From Glandiceps talaboti (Eukaryota; Hemichordata; Enteropneusta; Spengelidae), in NCBI RefSeq assembly GCF_964340395.1, contig NC_135569.1:15798519-15862518 (forward strand): a stretch of 64,000 bases of DNA. Reading direction: 5' to 3'. Both the position numbers and the translations under genes were made by a program. Below, one piece after another: positions 1-10,571 of the stretch; position 1 is the first letter of the stretch; each line of letters starts with the position of its first letter. Under the pieces are notes generated by a model. It did no database searches. It saw only the letters and a list, made by a program, of their open reading frames with translations, and was not told where the DNA came from.

Positions 1-1440
1 GACATGGTTCACGCTGATGTGTCGGTTATTTTTATATGTATGAGCGTGGAAAGGTACACAATGTGAACCGTGTATCAGACATTCGGTAATGCCTCGATTT
101 CAGCGAGGGAAGATAAATCTAATTACAGAGTCACTAGCTAGCAAGTGCATCAATACCATGAGTAATGCCCAGGGTCGTCAAAATGCCAAGTGTCGTCAAC
201 TGACTGCCCAGGGGCGGTAAAATGGACAGTCTGGGAAATGACATTTCATACATGGAATGGAATACCAGCTGTTGTAATAATCATACCAAAGAAAGACACA
301 GAGTCAAGTCAGATGTCAAGATTAGTATCACTTAATTGAAATCCATCAGCGACTTGTGTCACGTGACGTGAACCAAAATCTATAAATGGTGATGAGGAAA
401 TAGTCCTTCGCACGTAGTTGCCTTCCCTTAATTTTTTTATCATTTTGTGATTGCCATGGAATAACGAAATAAATTATCAGTTCTGTCTTTTAGCAAAAAT
501 ATAATTGTCAACTTGAAGATATAAATTGAAATGAAACAAATGAACATCCACGGGAAAAATATGACTTGTGCGCCAATAATATCAATGTGACGAGATTTTG
601 AAACGTGCCTTGCTACAGGTGTGTTCATTAGTTAATAATGACGTCATGAAGAATGAATTGTGCAGAAAATGTTAGAGTCGTGGTTCAATGTTCGGCAGAC
701 ATCTTTACGTGAAAAAGTTTGTACAAATTTTAGCATTCCCAATCCTATTAAAACTGGAGTTTTCAGATGAACGGCGTTAAAAAAACACGCAGCTTCTACT
801 ATGTGAGCATGCGCAGATGACAACTATCGCTTCAAGTTCTATCCATCCATTTTACAATGAAATAACTTTACTACGTGTTGTTGATTTCTCAGGGATAAAC
901 CAAAAATACATTATGCTGAAAGAAGCTAACATTTTATATACTGTCATATCGGTTTCGGGTAACTCAATCTTTTGATGGAAACCTTTGTAGCAGGGCTAAG
1001 TGTTGCTAAGAGATCTCAAAATCGTGAGGCAAGTTTTGAAAATGTATATCGCTGGTTTTATCGTTTGAAGACAAACATATCAAAAAGGTCGCATGCATGT
1101 AAAGTTGGAAGTATCAGCTGTTTGTATGACACGATACTTTGTTATCACATGTGTTGAAAACAAGATAACGCAATGTACTATATCGGGTTAAGTCCTAGAT
1201 ATGTCAACCAAGTACGGGCCAACAAGATGTGGCTAATAAGTGGTTGACACTCCCTCCATTAGTCAGCACGTTGCTGTACAACTCGTAAACTATGTCAGCT
1301 CTCTAATACTTGGTTATCGAGAGACATATGAATATAACTTAATTTATTTCATAAAAATTGTGTCAATGAAAGTTTATAAAGAAATGAAACATGGCAACTA
1401 ATATCCAGTTTTCTGTGAGACTGTACACCATTCCATAGCA
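1..1440. other. non-genic stretch
   Basis: I see no convincing coding exon. The stretch holds a degenerate short repeat built on 'cccagggtcgtcaaaatg' at about 165-230 and a possible core promoter at 358-387. The short open frames have no recognisable domain and no sustained composition bias. Confidence 0.5.
358..387 (+). promoter_or_regulatory. possible promoter: E-box palindrome plus TATA box
   Basis: GTCACGTGAC at 358-367 is a perfect palindrome matching USF/TFE-type E-boxes. TATAAAT follows at 381-387, so initiation would fall near 410. No coding exon follows closely. It could serve a 5' untranslated exon of the receptor gene about 2.2 kb downstream, but no splice junction supports that. 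Confidence 0.25.
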
Positions 1441-1445
1441 ATAAT

Positions 1446-1640
1446 GTTAGTTGTTTTTTAAAAATAGCGCTTTCCAACTCTGTATCCGCAGTGCCACACA
1501 ATCATTATCTTGGCATGGACCTATTACGGCACAACGGCCCCGTATACAGGTACTTCCCTTAGTAGTGTTATGTAAGTTACGACCTGTTGTGCCGCTCTAT
1601 CAACCTCTCCGACTTACACAAACTACATATACCATGGTAA
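1446..1640 (-). mobile_element. SINE 3' part, reverse orientation
   Basis: Read on the minus strand, this stretch has the same order of landmarks as the SINE at 40.1-40.5 kb: a 'gttgtgcc' block, 'taataggtccatgcca', then an AAAGCGCTATTTTTAAAA-type tail. The AAGCGCT tail is typical of SINEs whose 3' ends resemble a partner LINE. The tRNA-like head is not recognisable, so this is a 5'-truncated or decayed copy. Confidence 0.4.
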
Positions 1641-1739
1641 GCATAAATGCATTGCAGTCAGAGCATCTGGATCTGGAAGTGTGTTGTATTGCGTCATTCA
1701 CATACCCTTTCCTGTCACTCAGTTTTCCAGGTTGACATT

Positions 1740-2600
1740 TATCTGGATTGACAGGAGCAAAATCGTGATTCAATCTCGCCCATGGACTTTTAATTAGCTA
1801 TTCAGACACACAACAAACAAAATACAGATTTGCATGTAGAATAATTACATGTAAAAGTTCAGAATACTAATTGTCCAAAAAATAATAAATTCTCGAATAT
1901 TATGAAAGGTGACTTTCCAGGTTTGTGATTTTGTCAAGTCGACAGGAACTCCGATATCTGGTTAAATCCGGAGAGAGAAAAACGAAAACAAACACAAACA
2001 TTATCTTGAGGGTGAGTATATAATGAAATAGTTCAATCAATGACTCAGTCTGTCCAGAGATCGTTGATGAAGGGTCTGTGGTCTGTCCAATACCAGTCGT
2101 TGCCGTGACGTGTATTGATGTTGGAACCACGCGACAAAATGTGCTGGACGACATGTACATAATAACACGACCCATGACCCCGATATTAGACAAGTCTCTG
2201 TGAGGACAGCAGTTGATCCGACGATTCCAAAAGAAATGTGGGGAGATAGTGTCGTGCCAGTAAGCAGCGTTCTGATATTTCGACATATTATAGATTAATT
2301 TATCAATCAATTAATAAGTTTATGTCGTCTTTGTTGTGGGGAAAAGGAAATTTGACTCGGCGTCTGTAAAAGTCAACATTTGGGATCGGAGTTTCGTTTC
2401 TTGCCATTTACCCATTCGTCCACGCAACAAACCATGAGTCACCTGACTGAATGGTATCACCCATAATGCTTTGTTTTTTCGTTTCATATTAACAAGTACA
2501 CCTGTTTGGTTCGTTGGAATCTGTCATCAGTCCATCGTGTCCTATAATGTCATGAACAATTGTCTTGGCCTCCAATTTAAGAAGGTAAACGCCGCCGTGA
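1740..2600. other. upstream region of the receptor gene
   Basis: AT-rich, with no recognised element. Open frames on both strands here lack signal peptides, domains or Kozak support. This is presumably 5' flank or 5' UTR of the receptor gene that starts near 2.6 kb. Confidence 0.4.
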
Positions 2601-2603
2601 AAG

Positions 2604-5600
2604 ATGCGCGATTTAAGATCGACCATGTATTGGACCGTTCGTCATCTCAACAAGAACAGTTCCATTGTCAAAGTTGGACAACTTGCGATGGTTTTGTCTT
2701 TGTGCGTTCTTGCCATATGTTTGGACATGTCAAAATCGACTGTCGAGGCACTCAATGCTACACACGTCATCGATGGACTCATACACGGAGCGAGTAATAA
2801 TGGTTTGTTATCACAAAAACGGGATCAAGACAACCTGTTGGAACTTAATGTACATTCAAATGAGACAACTTTGGATGTTAACAGCAATAAGTTGGTAGGC
2901 ATTTCGACATTTGAGGTATGTTGGCCGTTTAACTCTTGTAAAGGAAAATGCGGATTTCGAGCTGATCCGTTACCTCGATCAACCCACAACTCATCCCATG
3001 GCTTGAACGAAGATTACTTGAATTGTTTTTGCGATGAAAAGTGTTTAACGTACGGAGACTGCTGCCAAGATTACGACTCGTTCTGTCGAAAGCGAGGAAA
3101 ACGCTCGGAAGACTTACTAACAGACAATCACTTTGATCCTCGACAAAGCGACTCTACATTCCAATGTGCGGCAATCATCGAATACAGCCTCAACCCAATT
3201 TGGGTCCGACATAGGTGCGCCCCTGGATGGCGAGATGATTACATCGCTTTTTTATGCGAAGATGTGACTACAGACAGTTTATCCCTAATACCTGTGCAAG
3301 GAACTGACGGAAATACGTATGGAAATGTCTTTTGTGCACAATGTAACTACATGCGCACAGTCGAATTCTGGCGAGCGAAGGCGAACTGTAACGCGGAAGC
3401 ACCGACTGCTATCAAAGACAAACCAATCGCACTTTCTATGTATATACAGGCAAGATGTACACTTTTCCTTATTGGTCCTTCTGAAAGTGAGCCACGGGTT
3501 TGCGTTCGAGCTGTGTCAACGTGCAACTTTGCACACCGTACGTCTGGAACTTACGAAAATGAACAATGCAAATCCAACACCAATTCCATAGTTGTCGTCT
3601 CTAAAGAAAATTATGTTCACGTTTACAAAAATCCATTCTGTGCTCTTTGCAATGATGTTAAAGCACGTGATATTAAATGTCCTGTTTGGGTCGAGTTTGA
3701 TACACCGAGAGGTCCTATAAGAGAGATCACCCAAGATGATAAAATGATTATTACTGAAGACGTCGACAATGAGTCGGAGACACACGATGCAGCGGGTGAT
3801 CAGTCTGATGCGAACACAGACATTATCCGAACTACGTCAGCCTCTTACGCAGTTCTAATGAACTTAAACTTCGAAGGAAAAGACAGTATAGTCTACGATT
3901 CAGAAACATCAACTTTTATACCCTCGTACGCCACGTGCGATACCGGTAAAGTGTACGACCCATGGCTTGCTAAATGCCGTGATATATATTGCGCGGATGG
4001 ATATTACCTGGACGGAAGTGAATGTGTGAGAAGTGGCTCAACATCACAACCTGCCCTACTTACCCGACCATACAATACTAGTCTTCATTTCGACACACTC
4101 GCTTTTACACTTACTTTGAAATTTGAACTTGATATTGATCTAGAATGCGTGCCGAGTCTGCAAGATCTAGAAGATGAATTCGAGCGGTTTGTACCAATAG
4201 TTTTGAACACGTCATTACCAGAACGTCCGGAAAACATTGAGGTTGGGCAGATGGAGTCCAAAATCGTTGACACTAATCTAGACGACTTAAAAATAAGGCT
4301 TGGAAACAGCTCCACTCCAGATAACTGTTCAATTTCAGACGTTTCCATTAAGGGGAAAGCCAACATCACAGTTGTTATGAAGTTTTATAATGTCGATTGG
4401 GCGATTACTGAAATCAACTTCATGTTATCAGTTCAAAAAGCGACTTCGTTAATCATGAACGGTGGAAGTATGGAATTTAAATATAATGATAACACTGTAA
4501 CACTTCGTCTCGTTCACGTAAGTCAAAACACATCAAATTCGGACCCAATAGAGATTCTTGTTATATATAGCTGTCCTGATGGCATATTGACCACCTATAG
4601 TACGCCAGACATCGGTTTTATGACCGTTAACGAGTCGCTGGTTCTGTATGTAAATGCGACAGAAATGACCTACGTACAGGGAACGTTTCTCGTTATCGCT
4701 TACGAAGCCGCCGTCGACGAATTCCAATCACCCGAGTTTACAGCAGTTGTTTGCGAACAGTTACCTCGTATTGAATCGAGGGACTGCCCACGCATGCGAC
4801 TTAACTTTACGGAGTGTGAAATCTTCCCAAATCGTTCCATAATGTACGGCGATATTATTTTCGACACCAATGAATATGAGATAATTGATGACGACATCGT
4901 TGAAGTCTGTATCCCTGGTGATTACGGTGTATCGATAGCGGCAGCCAAGGCGTATTTCTACGATTTCCCATTTATCTACACTGCACTCTCCGTCTTGTTT
5001 ACGTCACTTTCTCTTATTTGTCTCGTTCTAACTTTCGTGACGTATGTAAAGTTTGAAGAACTTCGCACGGTCCCTGGTCTCGCAATTATGAGTCTCGTGG
5101 TTTCTCTGTTTCTCGCACAGACACTTTTCCTTATTGGTATCGATAAAACAGAAATACAAACCCTCTGTATTGCAGTCGCTGTTATCCTTCATTATCTATT
5201 CCTATCAAATTTCTCATGGACTAACGTCCTTGCATACGACGTTTTCAAAACATTTGCTGTGAAGAAGCCGATGTTGAATATTCGCTCCAAGACGTCTCAG
5301 TTTGTAAGCTATTCTTTATACGGATGGGGTTTGCCACTGTTCATTGTTGTTCCAAGTGTTATTCTGGAGTTCACAGATTTGGCTGATATTTCGTTCGGAT
5401 ATGGAATCTTTTTTTGTTGGCTCTCCAATCCATTTACGATTTTATTTACTTTCGTCGTCCCAATAGCTGTTATCCTTATCATCAATGCGGTCTTCTACAC
5501 ATGCGCAATATACCACATGAGCGCTACCAAGAAAGCTATACGGAAATCGAACCATGTGCGTCATCGTCGTCAAAAAAGCGAAACAACGATCTATGTAAAG

Positions 5601-5993
5601 ATGTCAACGGTGATGGGATTCGCCTGGACTTTTGGTGTTATTGCATGTTTTACAGACATCGATATATTTTGGGTACTTTTCATCGTCCTAAACAGTTTAC
5701 AGGGTGTTTTTATTTGTCTAACATTTGCTTGTAACAACAGAGTTCGTAATCTGTACAAGCAAAAGTACCCGAATGGTTTCTGTTTGCCGCTTCGAACATT
5801 TTTCAAGAAGTTAAAAAAATCAGACGACTCGCGAAGGATATCCACTGCATCCGATGCGCCGTTAGCGGTTATCGAAGTTCGTGACACACCTTCAGAAAGT
5901 GTTGACGATATTTATCGAAATACTCAGGGTTATGACGAATGTGTTCCTTATCGTGTTAACGTTGCTATTGAAGATGATGAAGTTTTTCTATGA
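2604..5993 (+). CDS. somatomedin-B-domain, secretin/methuselah-like seven-transmembrane receptor
   Basis: An intronless frame of 1129 codons. Residues 29-50 form a hydrophobic signal-type segment; Met29 (nt 2688, G at -3 and +4) is an equally plausible start. A somatomedin B domain spans about 105-161, with its dense cysteine pattern (C-F-C-D-x-x-C, then C-C, then C). It ends directly at R-K-R-G-K-R (162-167), a furin-type site. A long Cys- and N-glycosylation-rich ectodomain follows. Seven membrane spans lie at about 790-1044, with class-B/methuselah-like character, for example the GFAWTFGV stretch in TM6. The cytoplasmic tail of about 85 residues ends in E-V-F-L, which fits a class II PDZ ligand. 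I see no H-L-T/S autoproteolysis triad before TM1, so a cleaved adhesion receptor is not supported. Ligand and G protein cannot be told. The single-exon structure fits an expanded or retroposed invertebrate family. Confidence 0.9.
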   Translation: MRDLRSTMYWTVRHLNKNSSIVKVGQLAMVLSLCVLAICLDMSKSTVEALNATHVIDGLIHGASNNGLLSQKRDQDNLLELNVHSNETTLDVNSNKLVGISTFEVCWPFNSCKGKCGFRADPLPRSTHNSSHGLNEDYLNCFCDEKCLTYGDCCQDYDSFCRKRGKRSEDLLTDNHFDPRQSDSTFQCAAIIEYSLNPIWVRHRCAPGWRDDYIAFLCEDVTTDSLSLIPVQGTDGNTYGNVFCAQCNYMRTVEFWRAKANCNAEAPTAIKDKPIALSMYIQARCTLFLIGPSESEPRVCVRAVSTCNFAHRTSGTYENEQCKSNTNSIVVVSKENYVHVYKNPFCALCNDVKARDIKCPVWVEFDTPRGPIREITQDDKMIITEDVDNESETHDAAGDQSDANTDIIRTTSASYAVLMNLNFEGKDSIVYDSETSTFIPSYATCDTGKVYDPWLAKCRDIYCADGYYLDGSECVRSGSTSQPALLTRPYNTSLHFDTLAFTLTLKFELDIDLECVPSLQDLEDEFERFVPIVLNTSLPERPENIEVGQMESKIVDTNLDDLKIRLGNSSTPDNCSISDVSIKGKANITVVMKFYNVDWAITEINFMLSVQKATSLIMNGGSMEFKYNDNTVTLRLVHVSQNTSNSDPIEILVIYSCPDGILTTYSTPDIGFMTVNESLVLYVNATEMTYVQGTFLVIAYEAAVDEFQSPEFTAVVCEQLPRIESRDCPRMRLNFTECEIFPNRSIMYGDIIFDTNEYEIIDDDIVEVCIPGDYGVSIAAAKAYFYDFPFIYTALSVLFTSLSLICLVLTFVTYVKFEELRTVPGLAIMSLVVSLFLAQTLFLIGIDKTEIQTLCIAVAVILHYLFLSNFSWTNVLAYDVFKTFAVKKPMLNIRSKTSQFVSYSLYGWGLPLFIVVPSVILEFTDLADISFGYGIFFCWLSNPFTILFTFVVPIAVILIINAVFYTCAIYHMSATKKAIRKSNHVRHRRQKSETTIYVKMSTVMGFAWTFGVIACFTDIDIFWVLFIVLNSLQGVFICLTFACNNRVRNLYKQKYPNGFCLPLRTFFKKLKKSDDSRRISTASDAPLAVIEVRDTPSESVDDIYRNTQGYDECVPYRVNVAIEDDEVFL

Positions 5994-6023
5994 AAATTAA
6001 GTCGAACTTCTGAGTTTTGACAA

Positions 6024-6029
6024 ATTAAA
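6024..6029 (+). terminator. possible poly(A) signal ATTAAA of the receptor gene
   Basis: ATTAAA occurs about 30 bases after the receptor stop codon and is followed by a T-rich stretch. A canonical AATAAA lies further on at 6157-6162. Confidence 0.35.
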
Positions 6030-6156
6030 CTTTTATTTGTTTATCATAACGGTTCCTAGATCCTGGAAATGGTTGGCGTTGAAACTAACTAACTAGTTAA
6101 GTTAGCTACCTAACCGAGTAATTGATTAACCAACCAACCAACTAAAAATATACTTG

Positions 6157-6162
6157 AATAAA
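6157..6162 (+). terminator. poly(A) signal AATAAA of the receptor gene
   Basis: A canonical hexamer about 165 bases downstream of the receptor stop, just before a CATA microsatellite. It gives a short 3' UTR and is the better of two candidates. Confidence 0.45.
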
Positions 6163-6178
6163 TGCATACATACATACA

Positions 6179-6208
<30 letters not shown>
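6163..6208. repeat. (CATA)n microsatellite
   Basis: About eleven perfect tandem copies of the tetranucleotide. Confidence 0.9.
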
Positions 6209-6209
<1 letters not shown>

Positions 6210-6310
6210 TTTTATCCGTCACACGACATGTTTAACTAACTTATTTAACCCTAAATTTGCAGAAAAGCTAAATGTGGTGGAGTCAATGTTTTAAGATAAG
6301 GCGTAAAAAA

Positions 6311-6590
6311 AATTGTTTGGTTCCAATTACATTCATCATGTGTGAGTGTCTAGTTTAGGTAGTTATGTTTTCCATTGTTTTCCATATGGTCTCTGTGTTG
6401 TTTATATCTTCCTATCAGATGTACAGCCATTACAGATTGGAAGAACAGATTTATTTTGTCTTTTTAAGTTGATGTCAGTTTCCGCACCCACTATTTCTTG
6501 CGAGACTTCGCGATTTTTTTTCTCTCGAATACGTGAAAAAATTTAAGGGTCGGCGTGAAAAACTAGGGTCGGGTAATATAATTTTCATAT
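6311..6590 (+). mobile_element. dispersed repeat, copy 1 (MITE-like)
   Basis: This block is about 80% alike by eye, in inverted orientation, to 62276-62572. Shared landmarks include 'gtagttatgttttcc', 'ccatatggtctctgtgtt', 'cagatgtacagccattacag' and 'gtgaaaaactag'. It begins with AATTGTTTGGTTCCAATTAC. In the other copy the same motif occurs, inverted, at the opposite end, which suggests terminal inverted repeats. It has no coding capacity and is probably a non-autonomous DNA element. Confidence 0.5.
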
Positions 6591-6699
6591 CAGGGTGAAA
6601 CCTTCACCGTTTTATTTTTTGTAACTGTGGCGAGTAGTGACAAGAAAGACTGTCAAAGGATGGATGGTTCTAGTTTCATTACACAAACGTAACATTGGC

Positions 6700-6960
6700 G
6701 TCACTTTGAATGTACTGACACAGGAAATGACGTCACTGTGAATGTACTGACACATGAAATGACGTCACTGTCACGAATTGAGAAACAAATGAAATGACGT
6801 CACTTTCACGAAACTAGGAGAAGGATACACAAAAAATGACGTCACTGTGAATGTACTGACACATGAAATGACGTCACTGTCACGAATTGAGAAACAAATG
6901 AAATGACGTCACTTTCACGAAACTAGGAGAAGGATACACAAAAAATGACGTCACTGTGAC
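6700..6960. repeat. 109-bp higher-order repeat carrying seven CRE palindromes
   Basis: TGACGTCA occurs perfectly at 6728, 6760, 6795, 6837, 6869, 6904 and 6946. Spacings are 32, 35, 42, 32, 35 and 42, so a 109-bp block with three sites is repeated twice plus a seventh site. A decayed eighth site lies near 6700 (gcgtcact). TGACGTCA is the full palindromic binding site of CREB/ATF bZIP factors. Confidence 0.85.
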
Positions 6961-6993
6961 GAATTGCATTGCCTTATAACTATGCTATGCACA

Positions 6994-7026
6994 AGGAGGC
7001 GGGATACAGTCGATGTAGGTATAAAG
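6994..7026 (+). promoter_or_regulatory. possible core promoter: GC box and TATAAAG
   Basis: GAGGCGGGA near 6996 is followed by TATAAAG at 7020-7026, directly downstream of the CRE array. Initiation would fall near 7050-7055. The arrangement is promoter-like, but the only reading frame just downstream is 43 codons long. Confidence 0.35.
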
Positions 7027-7092
7027 ACGAAATCTGGTCAAGACACTGTCGTAGGGTAGTTACAGACTTCCAAGTTTACCCGGATCGAGAAA

Positions 7093-7224
7093 ATGATCCG
7101 GTTATGTACTCCGCCATTGATTATTTTAATAGAACAGTTTTGTTTTAGAGAAAGATATTTGATAAAATTAATGCAAAAAGATTGTTTTTCATCCGTCGCG
7201 GCAGGCGGCGGCGGAAGAATATGA
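7093..7224 (+). CDS. small ORF downstream of the CRE/TATA region, doubtful
   Basis: A 43-codon frame that starts about 40 bases after the predicted initiation site, with A at -3. The product is hydrophobic at first and ends in a glycine run. No domain is recognised. It could be a chance frame or a short leader in a longer transcript. Confidence 0.15.
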   Translation: MIRLCTPPLIILIEQFCFRERYLIKLMQKDCFSSVAAGGGGRI

Positions 7225-7481
7225 TATTTTGAATCCAGTCAGGTTCTGGAATCTCCAAACAAATTTGAACAGACTTCAGATGTTTTTACAGATATTACTC
7301 CAATTATGAAATACATCGTAACATTTTATCATTATGAAAGTTGGAAAATACACTTAAGATTGGAATATTTTAGTGGTTTAAAAATCATCTGGTAAAGCTA
7401 ATGTTCATATAAAACTATTACGCATTGGTTTTCACAGACGTTAAAGTATTACAGTGCCTTTAAAGGTCCACTTTGAAAAAA

Positions 7482-7875
7482 GTTAAACATTAGGTGTGAA
7501 AAACAGTTGTCTGACAATGCAATAGAACAAGGAAGTCTTTGACTGTGTAGGTTATCCAAGTAATCCAACAAATTTTACCAGTTGTTTTTTGTATATCTGT
7601 GCTGTCAATCTTGTTGTTTTACTGAAATAAACTAAACTAATAATCCTATGTAATCCTCATGGGCATCCATTGATAACAATAATGCGAGAACCTGGGATTG
7701 AAACCCTGGCCTTTAACTGATAAGATAACAATAATGCGAGAACCTGGGATTGAAACCTAGGCCTTTAACTGATAAGATAACAATAATGTGAGAACCTGGG
7801 ATTGAAACCCTGGCCTTTAACTGATAAGATAACAATAATGTGAGAACCTGGGATTGAAACCCGGGTCTTTAATCT
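7482..7875 (+). mobile_element. dispersed element with internal 52-bp minisatellite, copy 1
   Basis: A unique head ('gtgtgaaaaacagttgtctg'-like, then 'taatcctatgtaatcctcat') leads into about four tandem 52-bp units with the core 'gagaacctgggattgaaacc'. The same head and the same unit recur in the same orientation at 63735-64000. A head plus internal tandem repeats is typical of several non-autonomous invertebrate elements (Helitron-like or pearl-type). I see no terminal signature that settles the class. Confidence 0.55.
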
Positions 7876-7879
7876 ACAA

Positions 7880-10470
7880 ATAAACGTAGTCTCTAAATTG
7901 GCACAAACTAAATTTACGATAAGTTTTTTTCTTCAGGTGAAATTATCAAAGTTAAAACCAGGGTTTCGATATGATGTCTTGGATGGCGTTAGAAACCATC
8001 TCATAGGGTTGTTATTGTAGTTGATGACGTAATAGGAAATACCTAGACAATTGAATATACCTATGCTAAATGACGTCATTTGAATCATTCATATAATAAA
8101 CCTATAAATATCAGGTTTTAGTTCTGTTAAATTGCAAGTGAATGTTAAATGATTACTTTTTTTTGATTTAGTAACAAAATGACCCCCCCCCCCCCAATAA
8201 AGAAACCCACTAGTGTAAACTCATCTTGTGTTATCACGGGTTACAGTCACAACAGTTTGTGCTCTTCGTTTTAGTAAAGTATGAAATCCGTTTAGGTTTT
8301 TTAAAATATATATTATTGTTTTTCTGAAATAAAGGTAAATATTCAGTTTCATAATGCTTATCACGGATTCGAATAACAATTAAGTTTTCAAATATATTCA
8401 CGAAATGCGCATGCGTACATTGTTCTCTTCCTGACATACATTCTTACTATCTTCTAACTATCAAGTTAGCTTTACTCGTACAACACAGTTCGTAATTACA
8501 CTGTACATGATGTGTAGTAAAGGTTGATGAACGCACAAGTGATTTACATATAGCAGCCAGAACGTCAGCTGACTCGACATAAATCATACTGTAACTTTAG
8601 AATTACATTGTTACATTTTATCGTCTGACTTCACAAAAAGCGACGTACGATTGTTACATTTTAATCTCACAATTGTTACATTTTGATTTCCCTTTAGTAT
8701 AACCTAAAGTAGCTCACTCAAAGACTATGTAGCAATGTTAAGATTTTTGACGATAAAATGTAGCTATGTCAGTAAGATTTTTGTCGACATTCTGTAATAT
8801 AACAGTTCCAAGTAAACTGACTTTTATAGTAGATTTGTAAAGTTGAACGCACACACTTATTTGTGATGTCATTTTCTTACAAGTTAGATGCAAGATTTCT
8901 TTGTCGTTGTGTATTGAATTTTACTCCTTAAATAGTTTTCGACTGCAAATAAATTCATGAAAAAATCTGTCGTGTATCTCGTAGTATTGTCTACATCATG
9001 GCATAGGCATATTGACACTCTGGAGTATGAGAGATGGGGAGATACACATCATGCATCCATCCATCCATCCATTCATCTATCCAACCAACCAACCATCCAT
9101 CCATCCATCCATCCATCTATCAAATAGTGAAGTATAATTAATGTATACAAGCACCTTGGGGACCGAATATTGAGCATAACAGTCTGACTTTATTTCTGTA
9201 GATAGATAGCACTGAGATCGGACGGAGCAGAGCCACGTCCATCCCAAGCTAACACACTCTCCAGTGTGTATCTCAAAAATACAGAAACTGCAACAGATAA
9301 ACTTATTCGACTCTTTTGTTGTAAATACATAAACCAATACAACATACATAGCGTCACTACTGAGATATGTGGGCAAGGTACATCACAACAATACATAGCG
9401 TGTCTAGTCATAACAGTAGACGTCAGTCACTACACTCCAAATAGACACATAAATATTTTACCCGCTGAAGTGAAAATTATAGATTCATGCCACTGTTCTG
9501 TCTCACTGTTGGCTTGTCCCAAGCCGTATAAATAAAACTGAAATTACGACATTCTCCTCTCTTTCGACGAGATTTGTCCTTAAATCTATTTAAAATAATT
9601 AAAAGATAAAAACATTGATAAAATTCTGGCATATTTAGAACACGTGCTATCGTAGTACATTATATACCATGGATGAATGGAAAATAGCGTTTTCAAGCAC
9701 TATAATATAAAACAGCTAGACATTGATTAAAACACATATCGATAAGACTACAAAGCTCGTCGACAATAAACTTTAGTTAAAAGATGGATAGTTGAAGTAA
9801 TCGATGAATACAGACGTTACTTAACTGTACCGATGACAAGAAAGTCATAGAAATTAGATAAAAGATATATCTCAACAAGTCCCCCTTCCAACAGTTATGC
9901 TTGGTGTGTGATGGATTGGTGTCAAACTTTACATATTTAGATTATAATGAGATATGATAATTCTTTTAATAGTCTATGACCTGTAGGATCCTATATATTG
10001 TGGCTTTCTGCCGACCTATATTCGATAAAAGCATAAGTTAATACTTGAATTGATTCCTCATACGCCGTATGCCAGTTATCGAAGAAGCCCCGAAAAGATA
10101 AAAGATATGATTGTTTGGCCACTAGGGGCGCTGTTTTAGAATCGCGATCGTTACGGTTTATTGCCTACCTTACGTCAATTAGAATCGTTTCTTTTCTCAG
10201 AAAAGGGCAAGGAGTGTTACGACACAGTCTACCTTGATATAGAAAAAAACAACTTCTCACTTATTTGTTTAAAAGACGGTAGGATTGTTACGACATTTTT
10301 TTTCTACCTACAATAAAGAATGCTATTCGTCTCCCACATAGATATTTGAATATTATCCGTCTATCACATAGATATTTGAATATTATCTGTCAATCATACA
10401 TCGACATTTGAAACATCTGCATGATGTGTTGCTCTGTACCTAAAACGTAACTGTGAAAAAAGGAGACTTG
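7880..10470. other. non-genic stretch
   Basis: No supported exon. It contains a 13-base C run at 8183-8195, a CCAT/CCAA repeat near 9050-9120, and two copies of a 'cacatagatatttgaatatt' phrase near 10337-10384. Open frames at 9.1-9.5 kb have no recognisable product. Confidence 0.5.
9052..9122. repeat. (CCAT)n with internal (CCAA)n
   Basis: Tandem CCAT with a short CCAA block in the middle. Confidence 0.85.
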
Positions 10471-10478
10471 CCTAAAAT

Positions 10479-10479
<1 letters not shown>

Positions 10480-10569
<90 letters not shown>
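10480..10569. repeat. (AC)n microsatellite
   Basis: About 45 uninterrupted AC dinucleotides. Confidence 0.95.
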
Positions 10570-10571
<2 letters not shown>

